A stretch of DNA of 64,000 nt from Alteromonas marina (GCF_000808575.1 NZ_JWLW01000065.1:62001-126000), one strand, 5' to 3'; positions 19,729-29,864 are shown, counted from the stretch's first letter. Notes: generated by a model from the sequence alone, not told the origin. A program made the numbers and translations.

Positions 19729-20088
19729 TTACTTGCTTGCAGCTAGTTTTGCAACGGCTTCAGTCAAAGCGTCGATTTTTGCTGAAAGCTCTTCGATGCG
19801 CTGATCTGCAGGTTCAGAATCTAAACCAAGCTTTTTACGAACGTCAGCTACACGGTTTTCCACATCGTTAGTGGTAGATTTAAACTTGCTTTTCGCGTCG
19901 TCTTCTAAAGTTTCGCCTTTAGTCACAAGCTCGTCGAACATTTTGCTCGCTTCTTCGCTTAACTTCTCGTAACGCCCCTGCGCTTCCTCAACGCTTTTAC
20001 CATAAGCGCCTAGGCCTGCTAACCAAATTTTACGCGCCATTTCTTCGGCTTCGTTAATTTTGCCTTTGATTGTATCAGTAGTAGTCAT
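19729..20088 (-). CDS. Phasin family protein (PhaI-like)
   Basis: A 119-residue, almost fully helical protein. Its block EMARKIWLAGLGAYGKSVEEAQ near the N-terminus is the recognisable signature of the polyhydroxyalkanoate granule-associated protein family (PF05597 type). The C-terminus is a heptad-like coiled coil (RIEELSAKIDALTEAVAKL), expected to drive oligomerisation, perhaps with the PhaF-like neighbour. Phasins coat the surface of PHA inclusions in the cytoplasm. GGAGC lies upstream of the start. Confidence 0.85.
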   Translation of the reverse strand: MTTTDTIKGKINEAEEMARKIWLAGLGAYGKSVEEAQGRYEKLSEEASKMFDELVTKGETLEDDAKSKFKSTTNDVENRVADVRKKLGLDSEPADQRIEELSAKIDALTEAVAKLAASK

Positions 20089-20179
20089 GTTCAGCTCCTA
20101 TGAATGCTAAATTTGAGTGTGTTTCAACACCATGATTAAACTTTACGCTTAACAATTAGAATCCGCATACTAAAAACGT

Positions 20180-20222
20180 AAAAAAATAAAAAAGCCCAAA
20201 AAGCGAGTGCTTATTTGGGCTT
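20180..20222 (-). terminator. Terminator after oligopeptidase B gene
   Basis: AAGCCCAAA (20192-20200) pairs with TTTGGGCTT (20214-20222). On the minus strand it runs into a T-rich stretch, the complement of 20180-20191. It lies 82 bases past the stop of the peptidase gene. Confidence 0.85.
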
Positions 20223-20303
20223 AAATATTAAAACGCTTCTTTTTGAAAAGTGAATCAACGCAACAAGTAACTGATGTCACCTTCCTCTAGAGAACGCGGC
20301 TTC

Positions 20304-22481
20304 TTACAGCGGTACACCTGCTAGATGCAAAACAAAGGCATATTCTAGAGCCGTTGATTCAAAACGCTTGAAGCGTCCTGACGCGCCGCCGTGCCCTGCT
20401 TCCATGTCGGTCTTAAACAGGAGTAAGTTATTGTCTGTTTTATACTCTCTAAGCTTCGCTACCCACTTCATAGGCTCAAAGTATTGCACTTGCGAATCAT
20501 GCAACCCTGTGGTCACTAGCATGTGCGGATAATCTTTAGCTTCTACTTGATCGTATGGCGAGTAAGACAGCATGTAGTCAAACTCATCTTTATTGGCTGG
20601 GTTGCCCCATTCAGTATACTCACCTGTGGTCAATGGAATAGTCTCATCGCTCATAGTGGTAACCACGTCAACAAACGGCACGTGGGCGCTCACTCCTTTG
20701 TAAAGCTCAGGGGCCATATTTACAACCGCCCCCATTAACAAACCACCAGCGCTTCCGCCCATTGCAAATACTCGATTTTCATCAGCATACTGCTGAGCAA
20801 CTAAGCCTTTTGATACATCTATAAAGTCGGTAAATGTATTCATCTTATGATGCATTTTGCCGCTCTCATACCATTCACGTCCCAACATTTGCCCACCGCG
20901 AATGTGTGCAATGGCGACCACAAAACCTCTGTCTATGAGTGAAAGCCAGCTGCTCCTAAATGTAGGATCGATAGTTGCACCGTATGAGCCGTAAGCATAT
21001 TGATATAGTGGATTCGTGCTGTCTTTTTTGAACTTATCTTTTCGATAAACCAAGGACACTGGAATCATAGCGCCATCGCGCGCTTTAATCATCACGCGCT
21101 CAGACGCGTAAGCTGAGGAATCAAAGGTCTCAGATACGCGTGTTTGCTTCATGACTTCACTTTCAAGCGTGTCTAAATTGATATCAATAATAGAGCCTGG
21201 CGTAGTCAACGAGCTGTAATAGATCCTAAGCTTATTAGTATCCATTTCAGGGTTGGCATTGAAGTACGCACCGTAAATTGGGTCTTGAGTTGGAATAATC
21301 TTTTCTTTATTTGAAATAAGATTATGCACAACCATGCGCAGCATGCCGTTTTCTTTTTCTTTCACAACCAGATGGTTTTCCATCACTTCAATACTTTGAA
21401 GAAAGACCTCTGGACGATGTGGCACTACTTCCTGCCACTTTGACACGTCAGCAGTAGCGTTCAGTGGCGCCTTCATCACTTTGAAGTTTTTTGCATCAAT
21501 GTTGGTTAGAACGTAATAACCGTCACTTGCTTTCGCTACGCTATATTCCTGCCCTTCCTTAATAGGTAAGAAAACTTCTGAATCAGACGTGGGGTTATCT
21601 GCATCAATCAAAGTCACGCCTGTTTTGTCAGTGTTAGAATGATGAATATAAATAACGCTGTCGTCTTTGCTTTTACTAATGTAGGTATAAAACGTCGGGT
21701 CGCTTTCTTCGTAAACTAATACATCGCTTTCTTGTGAAGTACCCAGCTTGTGTCGATACACTTGATAACCTAAAAGGGTTTGAGGGTCTTTTTTCACATA
21801 GAATAAATGTTCATTGTCATTCGCCCATACAGCCCTACCTGACGTGCCCTCTAGCACATCGTTTAGCTTTTCGTCGCTTTCCAGGTTTTTCACATATACG
21901 GTATAAATGCGACGACTAAGTGTGTCTTCTGAGTACGCCATGAGCATATTATTACTGCTAACCGCGTAGCTACCAATGCTGAAATAATCATGCCCTTCAG
22001 ACATAACATTCGCATCGAGCAACACTTGCGGCTCTGCATCTAGCGAGGGCTTTCTCAAATAAACAGGATACTCATTTTCCCCAGAGTAACGGGTGTAGTA
22101 CCAGTAGCCGTTATCAAACACAGGTACTGTAGAGTCGTCCTTCTCAATACGAGAAACCAGCTCTTCATAAAGCGCCTCTCGGGTCTCTTTAAGCGGAGCT
22201 AGTACTGTATCTACGTATCTATTCTCCTGTTCTAAGTGCGCCAATATCTCTGTATCGGTGCGCGAATCATCGCGCATCCAATAATAATTGTCGTTTCTGG
22301 TAACGCCATGGGCCGACATTTCGTAAGGCACTTTTTTCGCTACTGGTGCATTTACATTCGTATTTAACATGACTGCTCGTACTGTTTTATCTACTTTTTG
22401 TTCTAGGCTGTCCGATTTGTTCTCAACACCACAGCCCGACATCAGCCCACCTGCGGTAAGTACTATCCATAGATATTTCAT
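20304..22481 (-). CDS. ptrB: Oligopeptidase B-type serine peptidase (S9A), predicted lipoprotein
   Basis: A 725-residue prolyl oligopeptidase-family enzyme that should cleave short peptides after basic residues. The N-terminal beta-propeller (about 60-430) is followed by an alpha/beta hydrolase domain with nucleophile Ser577 in GGSAGG, Asp in TGLHDSQV and His in EAGHGG. Unlike the cytoplasmic E. coli enzyme, it begins with a signal peptide ending in the lipobox LMSGC (Cys17), so it is probably a lipoprotein facing the periplasm. It is transcribed alone, with a terminator behind it. Confidence 0.88.
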   Translation of the reverse strand: MKYLWIVLTAGGLMSGCGVENKSDSLEQKVDKTVRAVMLNTNVNAPVAKKVPYEMSAHGVTRNDNYYWMRDDSRTDTEILAHLEQENRYVDTVLAPLKETREALYEELVSRIEKDDSTVPVFDNGYWYYTRYSGENEYPVYLRKPSLDAEPQVLLDANVMSEGHDYFSIGSYAVSSNNMLMAYSEDTLSRRIYTVYVKNLESDEKLNDVLEGTSGRAVWANDNEHLFYVKKDPQTLLGYQVYRHKLGTSQESDVLVYEESDPTFYTYISKSKDDSVIYIHHSNTDKTGVTLIDADNPTSDSEVFLPIKEGQEYSVAKASDGYYVLTNIDAKNFKVMKAPLNATADVSKWQEVVPHRPEVFLQSIEVMENHLVVKEKENGMLRMVVHNLISNKEKIIPTQDPIYGAYFNANPEMDTNKLRIYYSSLTTPGSIIDINLDTLESEVMKQTRVSETFDSSAYASERVMIKARDGAMIPVSLVYRKDKFKKDSTNPLYQYAYGSYGATIDPTFRSSWLSLIDRGFVVAIAHIRGGQMLGREWYESGKMHHKMNTFTDFIDVSKGLVAQQYADENRVFAMGGSAGGLLMGAVVNMAPELYKGVSAHVPFVDVVTTMSDETIPLTTGEYTEWGNPANKDEFDYMLSYSPYDQVEAKDYPHMLVTTGLHDSQVQYFEPMKWVAKLREYKTDNNLLLFKTDMEAGHGGASGRFKRFESTALEYAFVLHLAGVPL

Positions 22482-22808
22482 TATTTTTCCTTTTTAACAC
22501 TTTTGGAATCACTGCACATTTCGCATTTTTAAAAGACGTAATTCTGTTAAAAATATTTTCAAAATTGTGTGACGAAACGCGCAGCATAATTATATTGAGT
22601 ATATATAAATGCAACTTAGGTTCTAGCATTATCGGCTTGTCGTTAATCGCTAGTGACCATATTAAATGTTACAAAATACACAAGCTCTCGTCAGAGATGA
22701 ACAAAAAGCTGCGCACACAAAAACGCCGCCCATCTCAAGAGAAACAGGCGGCGTATATACTATTTTTATCATTTGTCTTGTGGCAGCGCGTCTACCAAGC
22801 TTGTAGCA
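22482..22808. other. Intergenic region between ptrB and fadR
   Basis: These 327 bases contain the fadR terminator at 22723-22754. The rest is A+T-rich and should carry the ptrB promoter. An 87-codon open frame on the plus strand has no family resemblance and runs into the fadR end, so I do not call it a gene. Confidence 0.6.
22718..22754 (-). terminator. Terminator after fadR
   Basis: ACGCCGCC (22723-22730) pairs with GGCGGCGT (22747-22754) across a 16-base loop. On the minus strand it is followed by TTTTTGTG. It lies 55 bases beyond the fadR stop. Confidence 0.7.
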
Positions 22809-23519
22809 TCAGTCAACTAGGTCTTTAGGCATTTCATCGCGAATAGCCTGCCACACCTTGCCACTTTCAATACCGTAGTTTCTAACTACCACTGGAACTC
22901 TGTCGTACTCACCCTTCTCTGCCACTTCAAGCAAATCGGCGTAATACTTCATCGCAATATCTCGGGCCGGCTGATGTGAGAAAAAATAACCGCCGATTCG
23001 CGAATAAAGTCCGCGGAAACCGTTCATCATTAAGACAAATACGTTATTGTTTGAGGCAAGCGCTAGATCGTGAGTCATTTGATAATCAAATTGAGCAAAC
23101 GCCAAGCCTTCTTGATCTACATTTTTGTACCTAGCAATGATATCTGCAGACGCTTGAGGATTGTTACGAATGGCGCCTCGGATGAAAACTGCACTTAAAT
23201 TCGTGCGAGCAGCAAGCAGATTATCGACCAATTCCGGAATGCCTTCTTGGTCCAAGCGAGCAAGCGTCTCGAGAATGTTAAGACCGCAGGTTTCCCAGAA
23301 ATTATTTACCTTAGTTGGCTTTCCGTGCTGAATGGTCAACCAGCCATCACGAGCTAAACGTTGTAGCACTTCTCTTAACGTAGTTCGCGTTACACCAATT
23401 AACTCAGAAAGCTCTCTTTCTGCAGGCAAAATGGTGCCAGGTGGAAATCGTCCACTCCAAATAGATTCAACAATGTATTCTTCGGCGAATCCAGCTGGAC
23501 TCTGTGCCTTATAAATCAT
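22809..23519 (-). CDS. fadR: Fatty acid metabolism transcriptional regulator FadR
   Basis: A 236-residue GntR-family regulator. The winged helix (about residues 10-75) contains [32 protein letters not shown], the FadR recognition region, and is followed by the helical acyl-CoA-binding domain. In E. coli and Vibrio, FadR represses beta-oxidation genes and activates fabA/fabB; long-chain acyl-CoA releases it from DNA. Position next to nhaB and dsbB is the conserved gammaproteobacterial order. Its promoter carries a FadR-like palindrome (23552-23568) covering the -10 box, which suggests autoregulation, and another lies before fadD in this window. Confidence 0.95.
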   Translation of the reverse strand: MIYKAQSPAGFAEEYIVESIWSGRFPPGTILPAERELSELIGVTRTTLREVLQRLARDGWLTIQHGKPTKVNNFWETCGLNILETLARLDQEGIPELVDNLLAARTNLSAVFIRGAIRNNPQASADIIARYKNVDQEGLAFAQFDYQMTHDLALASNNNVFVLMMNGFRGLYSRIGGYFFSHQPARDIAMKYYADLLEVAEKGEYDRVPVVVRNYGIESGKVWQAIRDEMPKDLVD

Positions 23520-23949
23520 AACTAATCGCCTGCACGTTATTGTTATTTTGCAACTGATTGTACCAGATGCTGTTTTATTATCACAATGAATTATGCCTCG
23601 TCCACTAAAGCTTTTAACAACTTGTTAAAATTAAAGTGTTATTTCAAACACCATTAAATGTCTGCTGCTCATTTTGTGTGCGAAATATTACGCATTGCCA
23701 ATTTCAATGATAACTATGGTTAAAAAAGTGATAAATATTCAGTGACTTTCACATGGTGGGGTCTGTGAATTGCTTTCTCAAGACGTTAATATCATGTACG
23801 CTTAATTTCCGACTATAATGACAGCAGCAAAACCGCGGTAAGGCGAATTATATCGCGCAAAGCCAGCAGTTTATGTATGCAATAACCGGAACTACACAGT
23901 ATAAAGATGCGCAAAAATGCGTGCTTTGTTGTAAAAGGAACAGGAACTC
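23520..23949. other. Intergenic region, divergent fadR / nhaB
   Basis: These 430 bases hold the fadR promoter (described separately) and a perfect 19-base palindrome, TTTTAACAACTTGTTAAAA, at 23612-23630. The palindrome's binding protein is unknown to me. The half nearest nhaB should contain the nhaB promoter, but I cannot place it firmly; AAAAGGAACAGGA just before the ATG is its ribosome binding site. Confidence 0.55.
23552..23586 (-). promoter_or_regulatory. fadR promoter overlapped by a FadR box
   Basis: On the minus strand, TTGTGA (23581-23586) and TACAAT (23557-23562) are separated by 18 bases. The 17-mer AACTGATTGTACCAGAT at 23552-23568 matches the FadR consensus palindrome at 12 of 16 positions and covers the -10 hexamer. 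It lies 33 bases before the fadR start codon. Confidence 0.6.
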
Positions 23950-25524
23950 ATGCAAACCTCAATGATCGCGGCGATCTATAAGAATTTCCTGGGACATGCG
24001 CCCGACTGGTATAAAAAAACCATCATTGCCTTTCTCATTGTTAACCCCTTCATCTTTATGGTGGACCCATATGTTGCTGGCTGGACGCTTGTAATCCAAT
24101 TTATATTTACCTTGGCAATGGCGCTGAAGTGTTATCCACTTCAACCAGGCGGCCTACTGCTTATTGAAGCCATGTTCATTGGAATGACGTCTCCTGGTCA
24201 CATGATGCACGAGATTGAAGTGAATTTAGAAGTACTCTTACTTCTAGTATTCATGGTAGCGGGCATCTACTTTATGAAAGACCTGCTGATGTACTTATTT
24301 ACCAAGTTGGTGATAAAGGTTCGAAACAAGTTGGTGCTTTCTCTTTCTTTTATTTTTGCATCTGCGTTTCTATCGGCGTTTCTCGACGCATTAACGGTTG
24401 TTGCAGTAATAATCAGTGTAGGTCTGGGCTTTTACTCTATCTATCACAAAGTAGCGTCGGGCAAGGAGTTTCATTCTGATCACGACCACACTAGCGACGA
24501 CGAGTTGGGAAGCCACGACTTAGAAGACTTCAGAGCTTTCCTACGCAACCTTATGATGCACTCAGCCGTAGGTACTGCCCTTGGTGGTGTTATGACCATG
24601 GTAGGCGAACCACAGAACCTGATTATTGCAGACAAGGCAGGCTGGGACTTCGTTGAATTTTTCATCCGTATGGCACCTGTTACTATCCCAGTATTCGTAT
24701 TTGGACTACTTACCACCGTAATTCTGGAAAAAACCGGTATGTTTTCATACGGCGCAAAATTACCTGCAGCGGTAAGACAGATTTTGGTCGACTATAACGA
24801 CCATATGGACAAGGGCCGCAGTAAGCGTGAAACCGCTAAGCTGGTAGTACAAGCACTAATAGGTGTTTGGTTAATCATTGGCCTTGCTACGCATATGGCG
24901 TCAGTGGGTCTTATCGGTCTGTCTGTTATTGTACTTGCTACTTCAATGAGCGGTGTTATCGAAGAGCACGCACTTGGTAAAGCGTTCGAAGAAGCACTGC
25001 CATTTACCGCACTACTTTGCGTATTCTTTGGCGTAGTAGCCGTTATCATTGACCAGGGCCTTTTCCAGCCGGTAATCCATTGGGTACTATCGTTTGAAGG
25101 CGAAACGCAAATGGTTATGTTCTATCTTGCTAACGGTGTGCTTTCGATGGTGAGTGACAACGTGTTTGTGGGCTCTGTTTATATCACTGAAGTCACAGCG
25201 GCTCTACAGGCCGGTCAAATCACACGTGACCAGTACGATATGCTTGCTGTAGCAATCAATACGGGAACCAACTTACCAAGTGTGGCAACACCAAACGGTC
25301 AAGCTGCTTTCCTATTCTTGCTGACCTCAGCCATCGCGCCACTGCTTCGTTTGTCGTACGGCCGTATGGTTATGATGGCATTGCCATATACCATCGTGCT
25401 GACCATCGTTGGTTTGTTAGCAACATACATTGGACTTGCTGATGCTACTCAGGTGCTTTACGACATGCACCTCATTGAACACCACACCGCTGCTGAAGCG
25501 GGTGCTCAAGCGGTAGGCCACTAA
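23950..25524 (+). CDS. nhaB: Na+/H+ antiporter NhaB
   Basis: A 524-residue inner-membrane antiporter exchanging internal Na+ for external H+. It has about a dozen hydrophobic helices and characteristic NhaB blocks such as [13 protein letters not shown] at the N-terminus, [34 protein letters not shown] and [20 protein letters not shown]. Length is typical. It is divergent from fadR and is followed by dsbB after only 3 bases, so nhaB-dsbB is an operon as in Vibrio and Shewanella. The antiporter fits a marine lifestyle. Confidence 0.96.
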   Translation: MQTSMIAAIYKNFLGHAPDWYKKTIIAFLIVNPFIFMVDPYVAGWTLVIQFIFTLAMALKCYPLQPGGLLLIEAMFIGMTSPGHMMHEIEVNLEVLLLLVFMVAGIYFMKDLLMYLFTKLVIKVRNKLVLSLSFIFASAFLSAFLDALTVVAVIISVGLGFYSIYHKVASGKEFHSDHDHTSDDELGSHDLEDFRAFLRNLMMHSAVGTALGGVMTMVGEPQNLIIADKAGWDFVEFFIRMAPVTIPVFVFGLLTTVILEKTGMFSYGAKLPAAVRQILVDYNDHMDKGRSKRETAKLVVQALIGVWLIIGLATHMASVGLIGLSVIVLATSMSGVIEEHALGKAFEEALPFTALLCVFFGVVAVIIDQGLFQPVIHWVLSFEGETQMVMFYLANGVLSMVSDNVFVGSVYITEVTAALQAGQITRDQYDMLAVAINTGTNLPSVATPNGQAAFLFLLTSAIAPLLRLSYGRMVMMALPYTIVLTIVGLLATYIGLADATQVLYDMHLIEHHTAAEAGAQAVGH

Positions 25525-25527
25525 TCT

Positions 25528-26055
25528 ATGCGCGGAATCATTCACAGCATTAGCCAATGGGCAGAGCACAAGTCTTCATGGCTTGTGCTCTTCGCCACGT
25601 CATTGGCATTAGAAATTGCTGCGCTTTACTTTCAGTACGGCATGGGGTTAAAACCCTGCATTATGTGCATCTATCAGCGAACCGCCATGTACGGAATTGT
25701 GTTGTCAGCACTTATTGTCGTTATTAAAAACAACGGCTTTACACGCATGCTTGGCTTCGCTGGTTGGGCTGTATCTGCAGGATGGGGCTTCTTAATTGCC
25801 AAAGAGCACGTAGGCATTCTCAATGCCGCGAACCCATTTTTTGCCAGCTGTGAAATAGTGCCAAACTTTCCTTCGTGGTTACAACTTCACGAGTGGCTAC
25901 CCGCTGTATTTGCCGCTGAAGGTGACTGTTTAGAAGATTCGTGGCAATTTTTGTCTATGGGAATGGCTGAGTGGATGCAAATTATTTTTGCTGCCTACTT
26001 TGCTGTATTCGCTATTGTGTTTGCATGTCGATTATTGGATAAGAAACCCTTTTGA
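25528..26055 (+). CDS. dsbB: Disulfide bond formation protein DsbB
   Basis: A 175-residue inner-membrane quinone reductase that reoxidises DsbA. It has four transmembrane helices and two periplasmic cysteine pairs: Cys44-Ile-Met-Cys47 in the first loop, and Cys108 with Cys134 in the second. This matches E. coli DsbB Cys41/44 and Cys104/130. It begins 3 bases after the nhaB stop, and its own stop overlaps the start of the GNAT gene. DsbA is not in the window. Confidence 0.95.
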   Translation: MRGIIHSISQWAEHKSSWLVLFATSLALEIAALYFQYGMGLKPCIMCIYQRTAMYGIVLSALIVVIKNNGFTRMLGFAGWAVSAGWGFLIAKEHVGILNAANPFFASCEIVPNFPSWLQLHEWLPAVFAAEGDCLEDSWQFLSMGMAEWMQIIFAAYFAVFAIVFACRLLDKKPF

Positions 26056-26606
26056 TCGACTTATCCATTCTACCGTCACGCCTACCTCCTATACATACGG
26101 AACAAGGCCCCATTTCCATTCAGCGCATTGCGGAGAAACACTGCTATGCGCTTTGTGAGGCTGGGCAACAGTCTATCCATCACGTAAAACCTTGGTTTGG
26201 TTCAGCGGTTTGCCCTGTTACACCAGCACTGTCCAAGCAGTGCATCGCCAACATGGAAAAGGCCCGAGATACAGGCTATGGACTTACCTACTTGCTAATG
26301 CACGACGAAAAGTGCTTAGGTATGGGCATTATCAATCATATTCATCACACGCACCTTACCGCTAATCTTGGCTACTGGCTCAGACCAGACGCATGCGGAA
26401 AAGGTTTAGCTACCGCGATTTGTGAAGCCTTGAAGAAGCTTGCGTTCTCTCAAATGAATTTGCATAGATTGGAATGCTTTATAGAGCCTAACAACAAGGC
26501 AAGTATACGTGTAGCAGAGCGAATTGGTGGTACAAAAGAAGGGCTTTGTCGCAAACGCGTATTTGGCAGAGACGCGCTTCTTTACGCCCTCATTAATGAA
26601 AGCTAG
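26052..26606 (+). CDS. GNAT family N-acetyltransferase (RimJ/RimL-like)
   Basis: A 184-residue GNAT protein. The RimJ/RimL-type fold is visible: NLGYWLRPDACGKGLATAICEALKKLAF forms the acetyl-CoA-binding beta-bulge and Q/RxxGxG/A-like loop (DACGKGLA), followed by LHRLECFIEPNNKASIRVAERIG. Such enzymes acetylate protein N-termini or small amines; the substrate is unknown. The proposed start is TTG at 26052, overlapping the dsbB TGA, so it is translationally coupled as the third gene of the nhaB operon. A later start cannot be excluded. Confidence 0.82.
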   Translation: MIDLSILPSRLPPIHTEQGPISIQRIAEKHCYALCEAGQQSIHHVKPWFGSAVCPVTPALSKQCIANMEKARDTGYGLTYLLMHDEKCLGMGIINHIHHTHLTANLGYWLRPDACGKGLATAICEALKKLAFSQMNLHRLECFIEPNNKASIRVAERIGGTKEGLCRKRVFGRDALLYALINES

Positions 26607-26647
26607 GCGGCCTAAAATATTGTCATTTTAAGCGGCTATTTTTATGT

Positions 26648-27931
26648 TTAGAATGTGTACATCAACGCCGTATATGCATACATAGCATCGTCTGGATATG
26701 CGCCACTGTCTAATGCATCACCTTTCGCTAGATAAGCTCCACCCAACTCTAATCGTAGCGGTTTAAACGCTTGATATCGCCAACGGAATTCGAGTTGATG
26801 TCCTAAGAAGTCTTCATCACCACTTGCTACTTTTTGAAGCCACAGCGCTTTGTAACCAATCATAATGTTATGCAAACCATCGAGCTTAGTCACACTTCTT
26901 AATCCGGGGGCTAATATATTGCTGCGAGGAAACGTTTGATATACATCAGTAGGGCCGTAGTCGAAGCGTCGAAGTCCATACAATGAATCAAAGGCATGTA
27001 TGGTATCATCGGTGGTATCATTATCACCGCTTGCTGCGTCAATTTCGCCTCTCAAAAATGTATTTTCGCTTATTTGTTTTCCTAAATGGCTATGTATCAT
27101 CCACGCTTTAACGTCTCTATCGGTTATATCTGCTGAAGAAGTAGATTGACGCGCATGACCCGTTTGCCCTATTGCCTCAATATTGTATTTCCATCCCTCT
27201 GAAAATTCTCTAGTATGATCTACAGAGAAAGTAAACAAATCTCTGTTTTTAGTATTAAGATCGGCAGAATCTGATTCTTTGAGCCAATAGCTTTGAACTT
27301 TCCACGCTTTATCTGACGACTCTGCGTAGATACCAAAGAACTTTCTATTACTGAAACTTTTGTCGAACGCGCGTTTATTATCATCTATTGATGCCGTATC
27401 TACAGGAAAACGCGATACTGGCAACAAATAAAAACTTCTGACACTCCAGTCGTTCCAGTGAGAATCGATTACCGCTCCTTCAAAGCTACTTGTTGCATTA
27501 CGGAATCGCGTACGTGCCATTAAACGGCGGCTTCCATGATCGAGGGTAACTCGACCTACGGTTACGCTATCAATGTGTTCACTTACGCCTTTATATGAAA
27601 GGTAAAATTGCACAGGTTCAAGCGTGTTAACCTGTGAAGACTTTAGCGTTGGATCGTTATCATCTAGATAAGCGCGTGAATCTTCTATCTCAACAGCGGC
27701 TTCCCAATTGCCGTACTTTGCTTCACCTTTAAATCTCATTCGCGTTGAAATACGCTCGTTGGTTTTTGAACGTACATCTTCTGTTGTAGGAAAGATTGGG
27801 TTATTCAAGGTTTCGTAACGCACCCTTACCGACCCGCTGTAATCAAATTCGAATTCCTTTGCGTCGATGCTGAGTGGAGCGACTGCCATTGCAGACGACA
27901 AAAATAAGACATTGGTTGCAAGTTTCTTCAT
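26648..27931 (-). CDS. Alginate_exp-type outer membrane beta-barrel porin
   Basis: A 427-residue protein with a signal peptide (about 1-24, ending SIDA) and a long series of amphipathic strands. It ends in an aromatic residue (YTALMYTF), the outer-membrane insertion signature. Strand blocks such as FDYSGSVRVRYETLNNP and RMRFKGEAKYGNWEAAVEIEDSRAYLDD, and a final LEFRWRYQAFKPLRLELGGAYLAKGDA, resemble the alginate export family (PF13372). Family members take up or export diverse solutes, so alginate itself is not implied. It is transcribed alone, opposite to the chemoreceptor gene. Confidence 0.8.
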   Translation of the reverse strand: MKKLATNVLFLSSAMAVAPLSIDAKEFEFDYSGSVRVRYETLNNPIFPTTEDVRSKTNERISTRMRFKGEAKYGNWEAAVEIEDSRAYLDDNDPTLKSSQVNTLEPVQFYLSYKGVSEHIDSVTVGRVTLDHGSRRLMARTRFRNATSSFEGAVIDSHWNDWSVRSFYLLPVSRFPVDTASIDDNKRAFDKSFSNRKFFGIYAESSDKAWKVQSYWLKESDSADLNTKNRDLFTFSVDHTREFSEGWKYNIEAIGQTGHARQSTSSADITDRDVKAWMIHSHLGKQISENTFLRGEIDAASGDNDTTDDTIHAFDSLYGLRRFDYGPTDVYQTFPRSNILAPGLRSVTKLDGLHNIMIGYKALWLQKVASGDEDFLGHQLEFRWRYQAFKPLRLELGGAYLAKGDALDSGAYPDDAMYAYTALMYTF

Positions 27932-28173
27932 CTGAAACCTTACTTAATCGAAATAGTAAAAAGTGAGCGGAGTATAAAGTAGTCTCTTGGATTACACTCT
28001 TGTCCTTTTGTATAAAAAGCGGGATGTAGCCCGATGAACACTGTGGGAGATTACACCTAACATAAAGTCTAATCGATTTAGCTATGATAACCATCTAGCA
28101 TATTAAGCATGAATAAACTTTGGGATTGCTCGCGTTGTTTAGCAGTTCTTTTTCCTCATCTACAGTGGTCTAC

Positions 28174-29820
28174 ATGCTAAACTTTGACAATTTAACAATA
28201 CGCAAAAAGCTCGCAATACCTACCAGTTTTGTTGCACTTCTCCTTTTAATTGTTAGCTTTTTGAGCATTACAAATGCTAGATTCCTATCCAGTAATACAG
28301 ACACATTATCCTCAGTGTTTAGCCAATCGATAAGCGCCGCGTTGAATGCTGATAGGGATCTTTATCAGGCTCATTCGGCGATATTGGACATCATGCTCGC
28401 AGCACAGCTTAACCAAAAGGACCTAATTCCAGCCTTAACTAAAGATTATGAAGAGAATGTCCAGCAAGCCAAAAACCGCATGGAAAAAGTGCTCACCCTT
28501 ACAAAAGAATATCCAGAAGTAAGCGCGGAAGCGTCATCTTATAAACAAGACTTTGAGCGGTGGACAAATCTAAATACAAAAATTTTTGAATTAGTTCGCT
28601 CTGGAGATGTGCGTAACGGAGCCAGTGAATACCACAATAATGGCATGCCTGTTTTCGAAGCGTTAAGAAAAAATTTCGATCGCGTTGGAGAATCAGTCAA
28701 ACAGCTCTCAGACAAAACCGCACAGACCAGTCTAAGCACCAGTGATAGCCAAACGCTTTACCTTCTCGTTGCATTAGCACTTGCAGTCATTGCGTGTGTA
28801 TTGACCATCGTCATGGGGCCAAGACTCATTACAAAGCGCATCGATACGTTAAAATATATGCTGGACTCGATAAGCCAAGGCGAAGGTGACCTTACACAGA
28901 GAATTAAAACAAATGGGCGTGATGAAATAACAGACGTTGCCCACTCGTTTAATGGCTTGATGGACAATTTACAGCGTCTAATATCGTTTATTAAAAGTGA
29001 TGTTACATCGCTTGCACAAGCAGAAAGAGAGATGAACGCTTCTTCTAGCGCTGTAGCGCAAATCTCAACACAGCAGAAATGCAACCTTGATCAAATTGCA
29101 ACGGCAGTAAATCAGCTAAGCCATGCCCTACGAGAAGTTGCAGACAACACACAAATCGCGTCTACTGACACTCAAACAGCTAACAATGATGCTGAAAATA
29201 GTAAAAGTGCCGTAACGCTGTCCACAGACAGCATCGCGAAAACAAACGATGCGATACGTCAAGCAAGTAATGTAATTCAGAAACTGGAAAAAGAAACAAA
29301 AGAAATTTCTTCTCTGCTCAGCGTCATTAGCGGCATCTCAGAACAGACTAACTTGCTTGCATTAAATGCCGCAATTGAAGCGGCTAGAGCGGGTGAGCAA
29401 GGGCGTGGGTTTGCTGTCGTGGCGGATGAAGTGAGATCACTGGCCAACCGCTCTCAACAAGCAACAACAGATATTAACGAAATGCTTTCTAATCTTAACA
29501 AGGGGGTAGAAGAAGCAGTAACTGCAATCGAAGCAGGTTCATCGCAAATGGAAGAGGTTGTCGAGATTTCTGCAACGCTTAAAAAACAACTAGATACTGT
29601 GTCTAATTCAGTGATAAGTGCGAACGATCGCATCTACCAAATCGCTGCTGCTACCGAAGAGCAAAGTCAAGTCGTCGACAATCTCAACGACAATATTTCT
29701 TCTCTCAATACGCTAAGCCAACAAGTTATGGGCACTATTGAGGAATCTGGAAACGCTAGCGATAAAGTAAGCGATGCAACAAGGCACATAGCTAAAAATA
29801 TCGGTCGCTTCAACGTTTAA
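28174..29820 (+). CDS. Methyl-accepting chemotaxis protein
   Basis: A 548-residue chemoreceptor starting at the ATG at 28174; an upstream TTG frame would put a hydrophilic extension before the first membrane helix. TM1 (about 14-35), a helical periplasmic sensor of ~150 residues resembling the four-helix-bundle type, TM2 ([20 protein letters not shown]), a HAMP linker ([23 protein letters not shown]) and the cytoplasmic signalling rod follow. The CheW/CheA-binding tip reads [25 protein letters not shown]. There is no C-terminal CheR-binding pentapeptide. The ligand is unknown. Confidence 0.9.
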   Translation: MLNFDNLTIRKKLAIPTSFVALLLLIVSFLSITNARFLSSNTDTLSSVFSQSISAALNADRDLYQAHSAILDIMLAAQLNQKDLIPALTKDYEENVQQAKNRMEKVLTLTKEYPEVSAEASSYKQDFERWTNLNTKIFELVRSGDVRNGASEYHNNGMPVFEALRKNFDRVGESVKQLSDKTAQTSLSTSDSQTLYLLVALALAVIACVLTIVMGPRLITKRIDTLKYMLDSISQGEGDLTQRIKTNGRDEITDVAHSFNGLMDNLQRLISFIKSDVTSLAQAEREMNASSSAVAQISTQQKCNLDQIATAVNQLSHALREVADNTQIASTDTQTANNDAENSKSAVTLSTDSIAKTNDAIRQASNVIQKLEKETKEISSLLSVISGISEQTNLLALNAAIEAARAGEQGRGFAVVADEVRSLANRSQQATTDINEMLSNLNKGVEEAVTAIEAGSSQMEEVVEISATLKKQLDTVSNSVISANDRIYQIAAATEEQSQVVDNLNDNISSLNTLSQQVMGTIEESGNASDKVSDATRHIAKNIGRFNV

Positions 29821-29835
29821 AAAGAGAGCAACAAA

Positions 29836-29864
29836 TTAAAGCATGCTGTCGTGGCATGCTTTAA
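29836..29864. terminator. Bidirectional terminator-like hairpin overlapping the ycgN stop
   Basis: TTAAAGCATGC (29836-29846) pairs perfectly with GCATGCTTTAA (29854-29864). It follows the chemoreceptor stop and overlaps the stop codon of ycgN (29861-29863) on the other strand. There is no long T-run on either side. Confidence 0.55.

Noticed and set aside
22565..22828. 87-codon open frame on the plus strand in the ptrB-fadR gap
   Set aside because: No family resemblance, no good ribosome binding site, overlaps the fadR terminator and the end of fadR; best explained by chance.
26606..26648. Terminator between the GNAT and porin genes
   Set aside because: Only a weak, bulged stem is possible and the T-rich stretch is not adjacent to it.
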